Shown here: piece by piece, positions 1 to 9,123 of the stretch
How positions within the stretch are numbered: position 1 is the first letter of the stretch
Layout: every line of letters begins with the position of its first letter
Source of the DNA: HK1 sp965204915
GTDB taxonomy: Bacteria > Pseudomonadota > Gammaproteobacteria > HK1
Assembly (NCBI GenBank): GCA_965204915.1
Contig: OZ242023.1
Location: 1,798,001 to 1,862,000, forward strand
Length of the DNA: 64,000 nucleotides
Direction: 5' to 3'
Translations under genes and position numbers: made by a program
Notes under the pieces: generated by a model
Databases searched by the model: none
What the model saw: the letters and a program-made list of their open reading frames with translations, nothing else
Told to the model about the DNA's origin: nothing

Positions 1-1329
1 GACCGCTGGGCGCTGGCGCTGCTGCACCGCACGGTGGCGGAGGCGACGGAGGCGCTGGAAGCGTACGACGTGCTTTCGGCGGGGCGGGCGATCGAGTCCT
101 TCGTGGACCAGCTCAGCAACTGGTACGTGCGGCGCAACCGCCGGCGGTTCTGGAAGGCGGCGGCCGGGCGGGACAAGCAGGCCGCCTACTTGACCCTCTA
201 CGAATGCCTGCATACCGCGAACCGGCTGATGGCGCCGATCATGCCCTTCATCAGCGAGGCGGTGCACCGGAACCTGGTGCGGGGGGTGGACGAGGGGGCC
301 TGCCCGAGCGTGCACATGAGCGAATGGCCGGTCCCGGATCCGGCGGCGCGCGACGATGCCTTGATCGCCGAGGTCGGCGCGGTGCAGCGGGTGGTGGGAC
401 TCGGGCGGGCGGCGCGCAACCGGAGCGGGGTGCGGGTACGCCAGCCGCTGTCGCGCCTGCTGGTGCGGGCGCCGGGCGGAGCGGAGGCCGCCGCGCTCGC
501 GCGCTTCGATGCACAGATCCTCGAAGAGCTGAACGTGAAGGCGCTGGAGAGGCTCGCGCCCGACGCCGAGCTGGTGGGCTACCGCATCAAGCCGAACCTG
601 CCCCGCCTCGGCAAGCGCTACGGCAAGCGGATTCCCGCGATTCGTGCCGCGCTGGCGGACGCGGACGCGAATGCCGTGGCGGCGGCGGTGGCGGCCGGGC
701 GGACGTTCACGGTCGAGGTCGCGCTTCCCGGCGGGGGGCGGCCTGGCAATGTCGGCGGGGAGACCGTCTCCGGCGCGGGATCATCCGCCGCTGGCGCCGG
801 CGAGGCCGTTTCCGGTACGGGATCGTCCGCCAAGTCCGCCGGCGGCGGAGCCCTTTCCGGTGGAAGGCCATCCGGGGACGTCGCCGGCGGGGAGGCCGTT
901 TCCGGCGCAGGATCGCCCGCCGAAGCCGCCGGAAGCGAGCCCCTCACCTTCGAGCCGGAGGACGTGCTCGTGGAGACGACTTCGGCCGAGGGCTATGCGT
1001 GCGCGGAGGAGGGCGGCTGGCTCGTGGGCCTGGACACGACGCTGACCGAGGCGCTCGAACGCGAGGGCTTGGCCCGGGAGCTGGTGCGCACCGTGCAGGA
1101 GGCGCGCAAGCAGGCGGGGCTGGAGGTCTCGGACCGCATCACGCTTCGCATCGACGGATCGGCAGACGTCGCGGCGGCGCTCGCCGCGCATCGCGACTAC
1201 GTGATGGAGGAGACGCTGGCCACCGGCTGGGGAGCGGCGGACTGGCCGCCCGCGTACTCGGTCGAGCACACCCTCGGCGCCGAACGGTGGACGATCGGGC
1301 TCGCGCGGGCGGAGGGACGGTTGAAGTAG
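1..1329 (+). CDS. ileS: Isoleucyl-tRNA synthetase, C-terminal part (5' end outside window)
   Basis: The reading frame is open from base 1, so only the last 442 residues are present. They cover the anticodon-binding domain (typical SNWYVRRNRRRFW stretch near the start) and the C-terminal domain (LVGYRIKPNLPRLGKRYGK, then EGLARELVRTVQEARKQAG). This C-terminal layout, with no terminal zinc-finger, fits the eukaryote-like type 2 IleRS, a class known to be less sensitive to mupirocin; that property is inferred from the family. The enzyme charges tRNA-Ile in the cytoplasm. Oddity: about 75 residues encoded at 726-948 are low-complexity Gly/Ser/Ala repeats with a period near 60 bp, inserted between two conserved blocks and in frame. 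The product name is secure; the type 2 assignment is likely. Confidence 0.93.
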   Translation, partial: DRWALALLHRTVAEATEALEAYDVLSAGRAIESFVDQLSNWYVRRNRRRFWKAAAGRDKQAAYLTLYECLHTANRLMAPIMPFISEAVHRNLVRGVDEGACPSVHMSEWPVPDPAARDDALIAEVGAVQRVVGLGRAARNRSGVRVRQPLSRLLVRAPGGAEAAALARFDAQILEELNVKALERLAPDAELVGYRIKPNLPRLGKRYGKRIPAIRAALADADANAVAAAVAAGRTFTVEVALPGGGRPGNVGGETVSGAGSSAAGAGEAVSGTGSSAKSAGGGALSGGRPSGDVAGGEAVSGAGSPAEAAGSEPLTFEPEDVLVETTSAEGYACAEEGGWLVGLDTTLTEALEREGLARELVRTVQEARKQAGLEVSDRITLRIDGSADVAAALAAHRDYVMEETLATGWGAADWPPAYSVEHTLGAERWTIGLARAEGRLK

Positions 1330-1752
1330 GCCCTGAGAACGTATGGGACGGTCGATCGGGCTCGCGCGGGTGGCCGGGGTGAACGCCGTGACACTCCCGC
1401 CAGAGGGAACGGGCCGAACGCCTCGCCGTTCCCGGTGTGCGGGCATGTCGTTCCAGTCGTGTTCGTGGCGTTCCGACGCCGAGGTTAGGGGGTCCGGTCC
1501 TCGATCAGCGCGTTTTGGGGCACCTGCAACGCCTGAACACGAGCACGGTCCACTGTCGCGTCGATCGGCCGGAGCCGATGCCCGTGAACGGATCGCCGAG
1601 GTTTCCCGACACCACGTACCGGGCGGGCGGCTCCGCCACATAACGTGAACTATCTCGAGTTCATCACTTCACCGGCTTCACATCGGCCGGCCGCAGAGCA
1701 TACCGCGCTGCCCGGGTCCGGAAGACGCCCGGGCAGACCCGGCAGGTAGGCA
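1330..1752. other. Intergenic, no gene seen
   Basis: About 420 bases between ileS and a gene fragment. Frames on both strands are open for short stretches only because of the high G+C, and none resembles a known protein. No clear terminator was found after ileS. Confidence 0.5.
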
Positions 1753-1920
1753 GTGGTCACCGCGAGATCAGGCCCTCCTTCGCTTCGAAAGCGCTCGGGC
1801 GCCTTCCTCGTGCGCCGCCCGGACGCCTTCCACGCCAACGTCCGCAAGCGCTTGGTCAAACGCCTGAAGGTGTACTGGCGCGACAGTGGGCTGCTGCACG
1901 CGCTCGGACGATGGCGGCCT
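1753..1920 (+). pseudogene. Fragment of a DUF4143-type AAA ATPase
   Basis: The translation contains RRPDAFHANVRKRLVK followed by KVYWRDSGLLHAL. This closely matches the conserved DUF4143 block (HANxxKRLVKxPKVYxRDSGLLHALLG) near the C-terminus of a large family of bacterial ATP-binding proteins. The ATPase domain that should precede it is missing and the frame departs from the family after LLHAL at about 1911. Only about 40 recognisable residues remain, so this is a remnant. It abuts another truncated gene on the opposite strand at about 1925, which suggests a deletion or recombination joint. The match is by recollection of the family consensus, not by a search. Confidence 0.55.
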
Positions 1921-1926
1921 TCCCGC

Positions 1927-2373
1927 TCAGGAATGGAACCGGAACACCGCCACCGCGCCGAAGACGCGCAGCCGCTCGGCCTCGCGGGCTGTGGCCTCGA
2001 TCAGCAGGACGTCCGCCTTCAGCGCCGGGAACAGGCGGTCGGCCAGGAAGCGGCGCAGGTACGGCTCGTGGTTCTCCCCGATGCAGAGGATCGCCGCCGG
2101 CCGCCGGTCGAGCGCCGCCAGCCATTGCGGAAGGGGCTGTAGCACATCCTCGACCCCGGCGCGGAGGGCGGCGCGTTCGGACGGCGGAAGCGCCGCGAAC
2201 TCCGCAAGCGCCCTCTTCACCGACTGGTGGTGCGCGGGGAACTGGATCCGCTCGCCCGGCGGCGGCCAGGGCGTCGTGGGGCGGGTCAGGTCCACGTAGA
2301 GGGTGTGGCCCTGGAGCAGCGCGATGGCGAGCAACGGCACGCCGAGGACGACCAGCGCGATCTGCAATGCCAC
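1927..2373 (-). pseudogene. 3'-truncated membrane-anchored protein, possibly ChaN/TraB-like
   Basis: Reading from a GTG at 2373, the product begins with one hydrophobic segment (ALQIALVVLGVPLLAIALL), followed by a soluble part containing ILCIGENHEPYLRRFLADRL and ADVLLIEAT. A G-E-x-H motif followed by a VLLIEA strand recalls the Tiki/ChaN/TraB superfamily, but I am not certain of this. The frame is lost after RLRVFGA at the joint with the DUF4143 fragment, so the gene looks cut off at its 3' end. The frame is open upstream to 2577, but no good start with a ribosome-binding site is visible, so the 5' end is unsure as well. Confidence 0.35.
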
Positions 2374-2849
2374 GTTCTTGATGCCGGGATCTCCCCGTGT
2401 ACCGAGGGCCGGAAGTGCGGCGCCGCCGGATCGGGGCCGGGGCCGCGCCACCCGGAAGCACTGCGATTCGGAATCGCCGATTATCCGGAATGTCGCCGGT
2501 TGAACCGGAATGGGCAGAGAACAAAATCCGCGAGATTGCCCATGGGAAAGGCTGGGACTATCACGCCCTGCGCTCAAACTGACTGGAAATGGCGGCCGGG
2601 GAAGCTACCAAAGGCAGTCCACCCAAGAACGTCGGCGCGGCATTTGCCGGATACTGCAAAAAACAGGATTCACTGCGATGAGAACTTCTCTTTTTTTACA
2701 AGCAATAGCCTTTCATTCCCATGATTGCCGGTAGAAGCAGGGTTTGCAGTTTTTGTCGGGTGGCTGCGGGCAAGCACCGCCCGGGGCAAGCACCGCCCGC
2801 AGCCACCCGACTTCTCGATTCAGACCCTGGATACCGAGGGAACCCCAGG
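2374..2849. other. Intergenic with a locally AT-rich patch
   Basis: No gene is supported. Around 2655-2755 the sequence is clearly richer in A+T than its surroundings, with runs of A and T. It is followed by the perfect inverted repeat listed separately. It lies downstream of the proX gene, which is read on the minus strand. Confidence 0.45.
2755..2811. repeat. Long perfect hairpin downstream of proX
   Basis: Seventeen-base arms GTCGGGTGGCTGCGGGC (2755-2771) and GCCCGCAGCCACCCGAC (2795-2811) are perfect complements. The 23-base loop contains half of a direct repeat of AAGCACCGCCC. It sits 39 bases past the proX stop and could end that transcript. However, the T-run lies on the wrong side for a canonical minus-strand terminator, so a transcript-stabilising hairpin or a small repeat element is also possible. 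Confidence 0.5.
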
Positions 2850-3821
2850 TTATTGGATCCAGGCGTTCACCGTGTCCAGGTTCGCCGCCACCCAGTCTTC
2901 GGCGACGTCCTGCGGGTCTTCCTTGTCGCGGCCGATCTTCAGGATCCATTCGTTGACCACCGCCGGATCGAGCTTGATCCGCGAGAGGAACTTCGCAGCG
3001 GCCGGGTTGCGCTGCTCCAGCGACTTCGAATACGCGACGTAGACCATCGCATCCTCGCTCTTGCAACCGAAGGTCGAGGCTTCCAGCCAGTCCTCCTGGT
3101 CCAGCTTCATGTCCATGCAGCCCTCGGTGAACGCCGGCTCATCGAGGGGGCTGATGTCGTAGGCCGCGTGGACCCACTCGGGCGTCCAGTAGTAGAAGAC
3201 GAGCGGCTTGCCGGCGGTATAGGCGGCCTTGAGCTGGGCCTTGAACGTCGCGTCGGAGACGATCTCCGGCTCCCAGAGATCGGTGAGCCCGTAGCTCTTG
3301 AACTTGACCTGCCACATCTTGGTGGACTTCCAGCCGGCGTCCCCCGCCCAGTACTCGCCCTTGCCGTTGCCGTCCTTGTCGAACATCGCGGCGATTTCCG
3401 GCTTGGCGAGGTCGTCGAACGACTTCACCATGTCCGCCATGTAGTGGGGAACGTACATCTTCTGGGTGCCGGGGTAGGGCTCGTTGTGGCCCACGCTCTT
3501 CGCTTCGACGATGTACTTGTCCCAGATCGCCTGTTGGTTCGGCATCCACAAGTCGGTGTAGACGTCGACCGAGCCGTCGCCCTTGTCCATCCCCTCGGCG
3601 ACGATCGACTGGTCGCTCAACCCTTCGACGATCTCCGCTTCGGAGCCGAGCGGGCCATCGATGACCGCCTTGATCACGTGGCCGATGGCCTTCGCGCCCG
3701 TCCAGCTCAGATCGGAAATCCTCACCTTCTCCTGGGCGTGCGCCGCGGTTGCCGCGAAGGAAACGACGATCGCCGCCGCAAGTGCGGCGACCGGCGCCGC
3801 CAGTGTCTTTGCGTATCTCAT
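2850..3821 (-). CDS. proX: Glycine betaine/proline ABC transporter, substrate-binding protein
   Basis: Length is 323 residues. It starts at ATG 3821 behind a GGAG ribosome-binding site. Residues 1-29 form a signal peptide ending AHA before QEK, so the mature protein is periplasmic. The rest follows the ProX/OpuAC fold, with VDVYTDLWMPNQ, YWAGDAGWKSTKMWQ and PLVFYYWTPEWVHAAYDI; the Trp/Tyr residues of such blocks form the aromatic cage for quaternary amines. It would capture betaine-type osmoprotectants and deliver them to ProW. It lies 209 bp downstream of proW on the same strand. That gap leaves room for a separate promoter or a processed messenger that gives extra binding protein. Confidence 0.92.
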   Translation of the reverse strand: MRYAKTLAAPVAALAAAIVVSFAATAAHAQEKVRISDLSWTGAKAIGHVIKAVIDGPLGSEAEIVEGLSDQSIVAEGMDKGDGSVDVYTDLWMPNQQAIWDKYIVEAKSVGHNEPYPGTQKMYVPHYMADMVKSFDDLAKPEIAAMFDKDGNGKGEYWAGDAGWKSTKMWQVKFKSYGLTDLWEPEIVSDATFKAQLKAAYTAGKPLVFYYWTPEWVHAAYDISPLDEPAFTEGCMDMKLDQEDWLEASTFGCKSEDAMVYVAYSKSLEQRNPAAAKFLSRIKLDPAVVNEWILKIGRDKEDPQDVAEDWVAANLDTVNAWIQ

Positions 3822-4030
3822 GCAGTGTTTCTCCGTTTGTCATGGATTGACCGGAAGTCCGGGAACGGGGCTCGGGAGCCGCTGACTCCGGGGATCCCGT
3901 GGACGCTCCGAACCTTGCACGGGGCGATCCCGAACGGGCCGATCCCGTACCTGCCAGGATACACCGCCACCGGCAATGCAGGCGACGGCGGCCCCTCGGC
4001 GCGGAAGCGCCGATCCGGTCGACGCTTCCG

Positions 4031-5602
4031 TCAGGACTTCATCCGGTTCGCCTTTTGCACGACCCGGTCGATCATCATCGCGATGAGGGCGATTCCGATC
4101 CCCGCGAGGATGCCGCGGCCGACCTCGGTCTGGCCCAGGGCGTCGACCACGATGAAACCCATGCCCCCGGCGCCGATGATGGCCGCGATGACCACCATCG
4201 ACAGGCTCATCATCACCACCTGGTTGACCCCGGCCATGATGGAGGGGAGCGCGAGGGGCAGCTCCACCTTCGCCAGCAACTGCCGGGGACTCGCCCCGAA
4301 CGCGAGCGCCGCCTCCTTGGTGCTTTCGGGCACCTGCCGGATACCGAGCGCGGTCAGGCGGACCATCGGCGGCATGGCGAAGATCACCGTCGCCAGGATG
4401 CCGGGGGGCTTGCCGATCGAGAAGAACGCGACCGCGGGCAGCAGATAGACGAACGACGGGATGGTCTGCATCACGTCGAGGATGGGGGTGACGATCGCGG
4501 TACCCGTCCTCGACTTGCCCACCCAGATGCCGAGCGGCAGGCCGGCGACCACGCAGATGATCGTCGCGGCGACCACCAGGGAGATCGTGCTCATCGCGGT
4601 CTGCCAGAAACCGAACAGGGCCAGGTAGACGAGCGACGCCCCCACGAACGTCGCCACCCGGGAGCCGGCCGCCGTCTTCGCGATGACCACGAACATGACC
4701 GCGGTGACGATCCAGGGCGTGCCCACGAAGACCGACTCGATGGCGTTCAGCAGCACCCGGATCCAGTGGGTGATCCCGTCGAACACCCAGCCGTAGAACG
4801 CCTTCAGGTAGCCGATGCCCTGGTCGATGCGCTCCGAGAGCCAGGTGTTCAGGTTCACCGGCCGCTTGGCCGTCGACTCCCGCACGACGATGCTGCGGGT
4901 GCCGTCCTCGTTGCGCGGATAGGAGTACTGCGGCGGGCGCTTGAACCACACCAGGGTCGGAAACTCGGAGATGGTCCAGCAGTCGAAGCGATCCTTGGCG
5001 GAGACCGCTTCCCCGTCCTGCACCTTCCGCGTGAGCTTGATGCAGGAGCGTTCGTCGGGAGGGAACTGCGTAGCCCGGTAGAGCGTGAGCGGCGCGATCA
5101 GCGCCGCCACCAGGGCGGCGGTCACCAGCCGCCCGGGGCCCAGGCCCCGGGGCAGGGAGTGGTCGATGCGCCAGCGGGCGTACTGGCGGTAGTACAGCCG
5201 ATCCGCCAGCCAGCCGAACAGCAGCCGGCCGGCGACGAACAGCACGACGGCCGCGAGCAGGTAGGCGCCGGTCCAGCTCTCGTAACGCTGGACGAGGAAG
5301 TCCTTGCCGTCGATGACCGCCTGTGCCGCCGCGCGGTCGTACTTGTAGACCAGGGCGAGGTTCACCGCCGCGATCATGTCGGCGACGAAGCCGATCCAGA
5401 ACGCGAGCCAGTTGCCGCGCAAGGCGGCCCAGACGAAGCTGCCCGCCATCGCGACGGCGTTCACGTGGCGCGCGGGCAGCGTGGCCTGCTGTATTCTCAG
5501 GAACGTCCGTCCGTAATAGTCCCCGCCCGGCCCCGCGAACTCCCTGAACGGAGCGAGAGGATCATCGGGGGCGGCGCCCGCCGTTTCGTTGTCCGGTGTC
5601 AC
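4031..5602 (-). CDS. proW: Glycine betaine/proline ABC transporter, permease
   Basis: A 523-residue inner-membrane protein. The start is GTG 5602, which shares its first G with the last base of the proV TAG stop (a one-base overlap, TAGTG), so translation is coupled. The frame is open far upstream, but that part is antisense noise over proV. The N-terminal third carries extra membrane segments and a periplasmic section that short ProW proteins lack. The C-terminal domain has the EAA loop (residues about 426-460, EAALAFGASPRQLLAKVELP) that contacts the ATPase. It forms the translocation channel with ProV and receives substrate from ProX. Confidence 0.9.
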   Translation of the reverse strand: MTPDNETAGAAPDDPLAPFREFAGPGGDYYGRTFLRIQQATLPARHVNAVAMAGSFVWAALRGNWLAFWIGFVADMIAAVNLALVYKYDRAAAQAVIDGKDFLVQRYESWTGAYLLAAVVLFVAGRLLFGWLADRLYYRQYARWRIDHSLPRGLGPGRLVTAALVAALIAPLTLYRATQFPPDERSCIKLTRKVQDGEAVSAKDRFDCWTISEFPTLVWFKRPPQYSYPRNEDGTRSIVVRESTAKRPVNLNTWLSERIDQGIGYLKAFYGWVFDGITHWIRVLLNAIESVFVGTPWIVTAVMFVVIAKTAAGSRVATFVGASLVYLALFGFWQTAMSTISLVVAATIICVVAGLPLGIWVGKSRTGTAIVTPILDVMQTIPSFVYLLPAVAFFSIGKPPGILATVIFAMPPMVRLTALGIRQVPESTKEAALAFGASPRQLLAKVELPLALPSIMAGVNQVVMMSLSMVVIAAIIGAGGMGFIVVDALGQTEVGRGILAGIGIALIAMMIDRVVQKANRMKS

Positions 5603-6654
5603 TATGCTTCCCCCTGGATGCCGCGCAGCAGCGCGTCCTTGGTGACGATGCCGACGAGCCGGCCGCCGTCGGAGCGCACCGCGATCGGGCGATCCTCGCC
5701 GACGGCCAGGTTCACGAGTGAATCGAGATCGGCCTCCGGGCCGGCCCGCGGCCAGTGCTCCGCGTCCGACAGATCGCCGTGCTCCTGCCCGTACCGTTCG
5801 GGCGGCTCCATGATCGTGTGGGCGAACACGAGCTTCAGCCGGGAGATGCCCTTCACGAAGTCCGCCACGTAGTCGTCCGCGGGATGGGTGACGATGTGTT
5901 CCGGGGTGCCGATCTGCACCACCTCGCCGTCCTTCATGATGGCGATCCGCGATCCCATCCGGATCGCTTCGTCGAGGTCGTGGGTGATGAAGATGGTGGT
6001 CTTCCTCATGGTGCGGGAAAGCGCCAGGAACTCGTCCTGCAGCCCGCGGCGAATGAGGGGATCGAGGGCGGAGAAGGGTTCGTCCATCAACAGGATCTCG
6101 GGATCCGCGGCAAGGGCGCGGGCGAGCCCCACGCGCTGCTGCATCCCGCCCGACAGCTCCCGCGGCATGCGGTCGCCGTACCCCTGGAGGCTGACGGTTT
6201 CGATCACCCGGTCGGCCGTGCGGTGGCGGGTGAACGTATCCGCGTCGCGAAGCTCCAGCGCGAACGCGATGTTGTCCCGCACGGTGCGGTGCGGCAGCAG
6301 CGCCATGTTCTGGAACACCATGCCGATGCGGTCCGCCCGCAGGGCGCGCAATTCCTCGGGCGCGAGCGCCCCGACGTCCTCGCCGTGGATGAGGATCTGC
6401 CCGTGGGTGGGCTCGATCAGCCGGTTGACGTGGCGGACGAGGGTCGATTTGCCGGAGCCGGAGAGGCCCATGACGCAGAAGATCTCTCCGGCGTGGACGT
6501 CGAAGCTGACGTTGCGTACGCCGACCACCGCCTCGAAGCGTTCCAGCACTTGCGCCTTGTCCAGGCCCTCGCTCCGGATGGCGGCCAGCGCCTCGGCCGC
6601 CCGATCGCCGAAGATCTTCCAGACGTCCCGGATCTCGATGATCTTGTCGTTCAT
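5602..6654 (-). CDS. proV: Glycine betaine/proline ABC transporter, ATP-binding protein with CBS domain
   Basis: Length is 350 residues, from ATG 6654 with GGAGG nine bases upstream. It has Walker A GLSGSGKST (about 63-71), the signature LSGGMQQRVGLARAL, Walker B ILLMDEPFSALDP and the switch His in TIFITHDLDEA. The last 70 residues (ending TKDALLRGIQGEA) are a CBS-type domain; in OpuA-like systems this domain senses ionic strength. It energises uptake of betaine or proline. It is the first gene of the proV-proW-proX cluster, so the promoter should lie in 6655-6720. Confidence 0.94.
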   Translation of the reverse strand: MNDKIIEIRDVWKIFGDRAAEALAAIRSEGLDKAQVLERFEAVVGVRNVSFDVHAGEIFCVMGLSGSGKSTLVRHVNRLIEPTHGQILIHGEDVGALAPEELRALRADRIGMVFQNMALLPHRTVRDNIAFALELRDADTFTRHRTADRVIETVSLQGYGDRMPRELSGGMQQRVGLARALAADPEILLMDEPFSALDPLIRRGLQDEFLALSRTMRKTTIFITHDLDEAIRMGSRIAIMKDGEVVQIGTPEHIVTHPADDYVADFVKGISRLKLVFAHTIMEPPERYGQEHGDLSDAEHWPRAGPEADLDSLVNLAVGEDRPIAVRSDGGRLVGIVTKDALLRGIQGEA

Positions 6655-6718
6655 GGGGTGCCTCCGGTGTCGTGAAGCGCCGGCATGGAAATCCCGGGCC
6701 GTTCGCTACCGGCGCCCG

Positions 6719-6886
6719 ATGCCAGTCTACATCGACGCCGAAGGGCGGAAACGACAATGCCGACTTCCGAACGCCTGCGCCGGCCGCCGCTTCCTGGTCT
6801 GCCGGCGCAGCGATCGGATGGAGGCCGGCTCCCAGGTCGTCTGCGACCTCGGGGGGCTGATGGAATACATCGAGCGGTCGCCTTGA
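6719..6886 (+). CDS. Small cysteine-containing protein, unknown
   Basis: A 55-codon frame starting MPVYIDAEGRKRQC and ending GGLMEYIERSP. It contains four cysteines and many basic residues. Third codon positions are mostly G or C, as in real genes here, and it lies outside any gene on the other strand. There is no obvious ribosome-binding site. I do not recognise a family. The C-x5-C and following C residues could suggest metal binding, but the spacing matches no motif I know. Confidence 0.4.
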   Translation: MPVYIDAEGRKRQCRLPNACAGRRFLVCRRSDRMEAGSQVVCDLGGLMEYIERSP

Positions 6887-7241
6887 TCCGAGGGATCCAT
6901 CTTTGGCGGCTCGAAGCGATCGACGGGTGCAGGCCGTTCGTATCGATACTTCGCTTCTCGACACTACACTCCACCAGCCGATGGTGGCCTTGCCGTGACG
7001 CTGCTCCCATGGTCGCTCCGATCCGCCGTCCGCGCCCTCCGCTTGCGACAGGGCGACGGGCGACGGTGCATCGCGCCGAAGTCCTACGGTCGATGGGACG
7101 ATCGCCCATTCCGCGGATCTTGATTCTCCCCCATCCTGTGCTTCTGCAATTCGCCTTGGGGCGCCGCCATGACCGTGGTACCGTCGTTCACAGCCCGCGT
7201 TCAGGCAACGCTGCCCCACCACGGTCACGAGGGGACCACCC
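6887..7241. other. Intergenic upstream of a Uma2 gene
   Basis: About 350 bases with no supported gene. The only feature seen is a ribosome-binding site, GAGGGG, about eight bases before the ATG at 7242. Confidence 0.5.
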
Positions 7242-7979
7242 ATGCGCCGACCCGACCTCTCCGCCCTCTCCCGCGCCGCGGTTGAGTACCCGAGCTCCGA
7301 CGGCAAGCCCTTGGCCGAGAACGACGCCCAGCACACCGCCATCCTCTACGGCATCGGCGCGCTGCGGGTTCACTTCGCGGGACGCCGGGACGTGTACGTG
7401 TCCGGGGACCTGCTCGTGTACTACGAGGAAGGGAACCCGCGGGTGTCGGTGGCGCCGGACGTGTTCGTGGTGTTCGGGGTGGAGGACCGGATGCGGATGA
7501 GCTACAAGGTGTGGGAGGAGGGGAAGGGGCCGGACTTCGTGCTGGAGGTGGCGTCGCCGAGCACGTGGCGGGAGGACGTGGGGCGGAAGCGGGACGTCTA
7601 TGCGCGATTGGGGGTGGGGGAGTACTGGCTGTACGACCCGATGGGGGAGCACCTGTCGCCGGTGCTGCAGGGGTATCGGCTGGTGGGCGGCGGGTACGAG
7701 CGCCAGTCGTTGCTGGAGTCGTTGGACGGGAGGTTGGGGCTGCACAGTGAGGGGTTGTTGGGACTGGAGCTGTGGGAGAAGGGCAGGGAGATGCGTTTCC
7801 GTGACCCGGTGACGGGTCTGGACCTTCTCAGCCATTGCGAGGAGCATGACCGTGCCGAGCGGGAGGTCGTCGCGCGTCGAGCCACTGCCGCCCGAGCCGA
7901 GCGCGAAGCCGCGGCGCGAAAGGCCGCGGAGGCGCGTGTCGCGGAGCTGGAGGCGCTCATCGGCGGGAAACGCGGCTGA
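7242..7979 (+). CDS. Uma2-family (DUF820) putative endonuclease
   Basis: Length is 245 residues. The core follows the Uma2 pattern of the PD-(D/E)XK nuclease fold: VYVSGDLLVYYEEG, then VSVAPDVFVVFGVEDR, then FVLEVASPSTWREDVGRKRD (the Asp, Glu and Lys-type catalytic line) and YARLGVGEYWLYDP. The last 45 residues are an Ala/Arg/Glu-rich helix (REAAARKAAEARVAELEAL), probably a coiled coil. This protein is only distantly related to the three near-identical Uma2 genes at 44-53 kb. The biological role of the family is not established. It has a clear ribosome-binding site and is apparently a single-gene unit. Confidence 0.85.
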   Translation: MRRPDLSALSRAAVEYPSSDGKPLAENDAQHTAILYGIGALRVHFAGRRDVYVSGDLLVYYEEGNPRVSVAPDVFVVFGVEDRMRMSYKVWEEGKGPDFVLEVASPSTWREDVGRKRDVYARLGVGEYWLYDPMGEHLSPVLQGYRLVGGGYERQSLLESLDGRLGLHSEGLLGLELWEKGREMRFRDPVTGLDLLSHCEEHDRAEREVVARRATAARAEREAAARKAAEARVAELEALIGGKRG

Positions 7980-8234
7980 ACGATCGTTCGACCTCCCTCC
8001 AGCTTTGCCGTCCGGCAACGCCTCGAACTGGGGGTTCGAGATGCTCCCGGACGATCCGCAGGTCGAGCGGAGCCCCGGCCGGCGTGACGGGGGCGGCTGC
8101 CGGCGCAGGCGCTGGAAGAGCGCCGCGCGGGATCCCCTCGCATCGGTTTCGGACCGCCTGCCCGCCACCCCGTGAGGCACGGACGGCTCGCCGCATCGTT
8201 CGGACCCGACCCGGACGGAACGCCGGCGAATGCC

Positions 8235-9119
8235 CTACGCCGGGGTCATGCCGCGCAGCCTCTCGGAGCGCCGGCGCAGCAGCTCCACGGTGGTCAGCAG
8301 CAGGATGGAGAGGATCACCAGCACGGTGGCCACCGCGAGGATCGTCGGGCTGATCTCCTGGCGGATCCCCGCCCACATCTGCCGCGGCAGGGTGAGCTGA
8401 TCCGCACCGCCGAGGAACAGGATGATGACCACCTCGTCGAACGAGGTGATGAAGGCGAAGAGGGCGCCCGAGATGACCCCCGGCGCGATCAGCGGAAGCT
8501 GGACCTTGAAGAAGTTGTACGCCGGGCTCCCGCCCAGGCTCTGCGCCGCGCGCGTCAGCGAGTAGTCGAACCCGATCAGCGTCGCGGTCACCGTGATCAC
8601 CACGAACGGCAGCCCCAGCACCGTGTGCGCGAGGATGACGCCGGCGAAGCTCGCCACGAGCTTGAGCTTTGCGTAGAACAGGAACATGCCGGCCGCGGTG
8701 ATGATCAGCGGCACGATCATCGGCGAGATCAGGAACGCCATGATGAGGCGCCGGCCCGCCAGGTGGGAACGGCTGAGCCCCAGCGCGGCCAGGGTGCCGA
8801 TGGTGGTGGCCAGCACCGTGGCGACGACGGCGATGATCAGGCTGTTGACGGCGCCGATCTTCCACTTGTCGCTGCATACGGTCGTGATGTCCACGGCCGA
8901 GCAGTCCCCCACCATGATCTTGTACCACCTCGTCGAGAACGCTTCCGGGTCGAGGCGCAACATGCCGGGGGTGAAATCGAGGAAGGGGGAGGCGGTGAAC
9001 GACAAGGGGATGACCGCGATGAGCGGCATGACCAGGAAGAACAGCACGAGCCCGCAGTAGACCAGGTAGGTCCGGTGCCAGACGCGCTGGCCGGTGGTGT
9101 AGTACGCCGGGAGCGCCAT
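8235..9119 (-). CDS. Polyamine-type ABC transporter permease (PotC-like)
   Basis: A 294-residue inner-membrane protein with six predicted membrane segments and the binding-protein-dependent permease domain. The EAA-type loop is RAAQSLGGSPAYNFFKVQLPLIAPGV. The TM2-TM6 pattern and the string FAFITSFDEVVIILFLGGAD match PotC/YdcV proteins, so the likely substrates are spermidine, putrescine or a related cation; the exact substrate cannot be read from sequence. It is the last gene of a minus-strand operon, starting four bases after the companion permease stops. Confidence 0.88.
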   Translation of the reverse strand: MALPAYYTTGQRVWHRTYLVYCGLVLFFLVMPLIAVIPLSFTASPFLDFTPGMLRLDPEAFSTRWYKIMVGDCSAVDITTVCSDKWKIGAVNSLIIAVVATVLATTIGTLAALGLSRSHLAGRRLIMAFLISPMIVPLIITAAGMFLFYAKLKLVASFAGVILAHTVLGLPFVVITVTATLIGFDYSLTRAAQSLGGSPAYNFFKVQLPLIAPGVISGALFAFITSFDEVVIILFLGGADQLTLPRQMWAGIRQEISPTILAVATVLVILSILLLTTVELLRRRSERLRGMTPA

Positions 9120-9123
9120 CGTG

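Noticed and set aside
2721..5872. Two long plus-strand frames over proX and proW
   Set aside because: Mirror frames of clear transporter genes. The Asp/His-rich translation is the usual antisense pattern of high-GC membrane genes.
5603..7342. Upstream extension of the proW frame to 1103 residues
   Set aside because: That part overlaps proV in another frame and shows Arg/Pro-rich noise. GTG 5602 gives normal coupling with proV.
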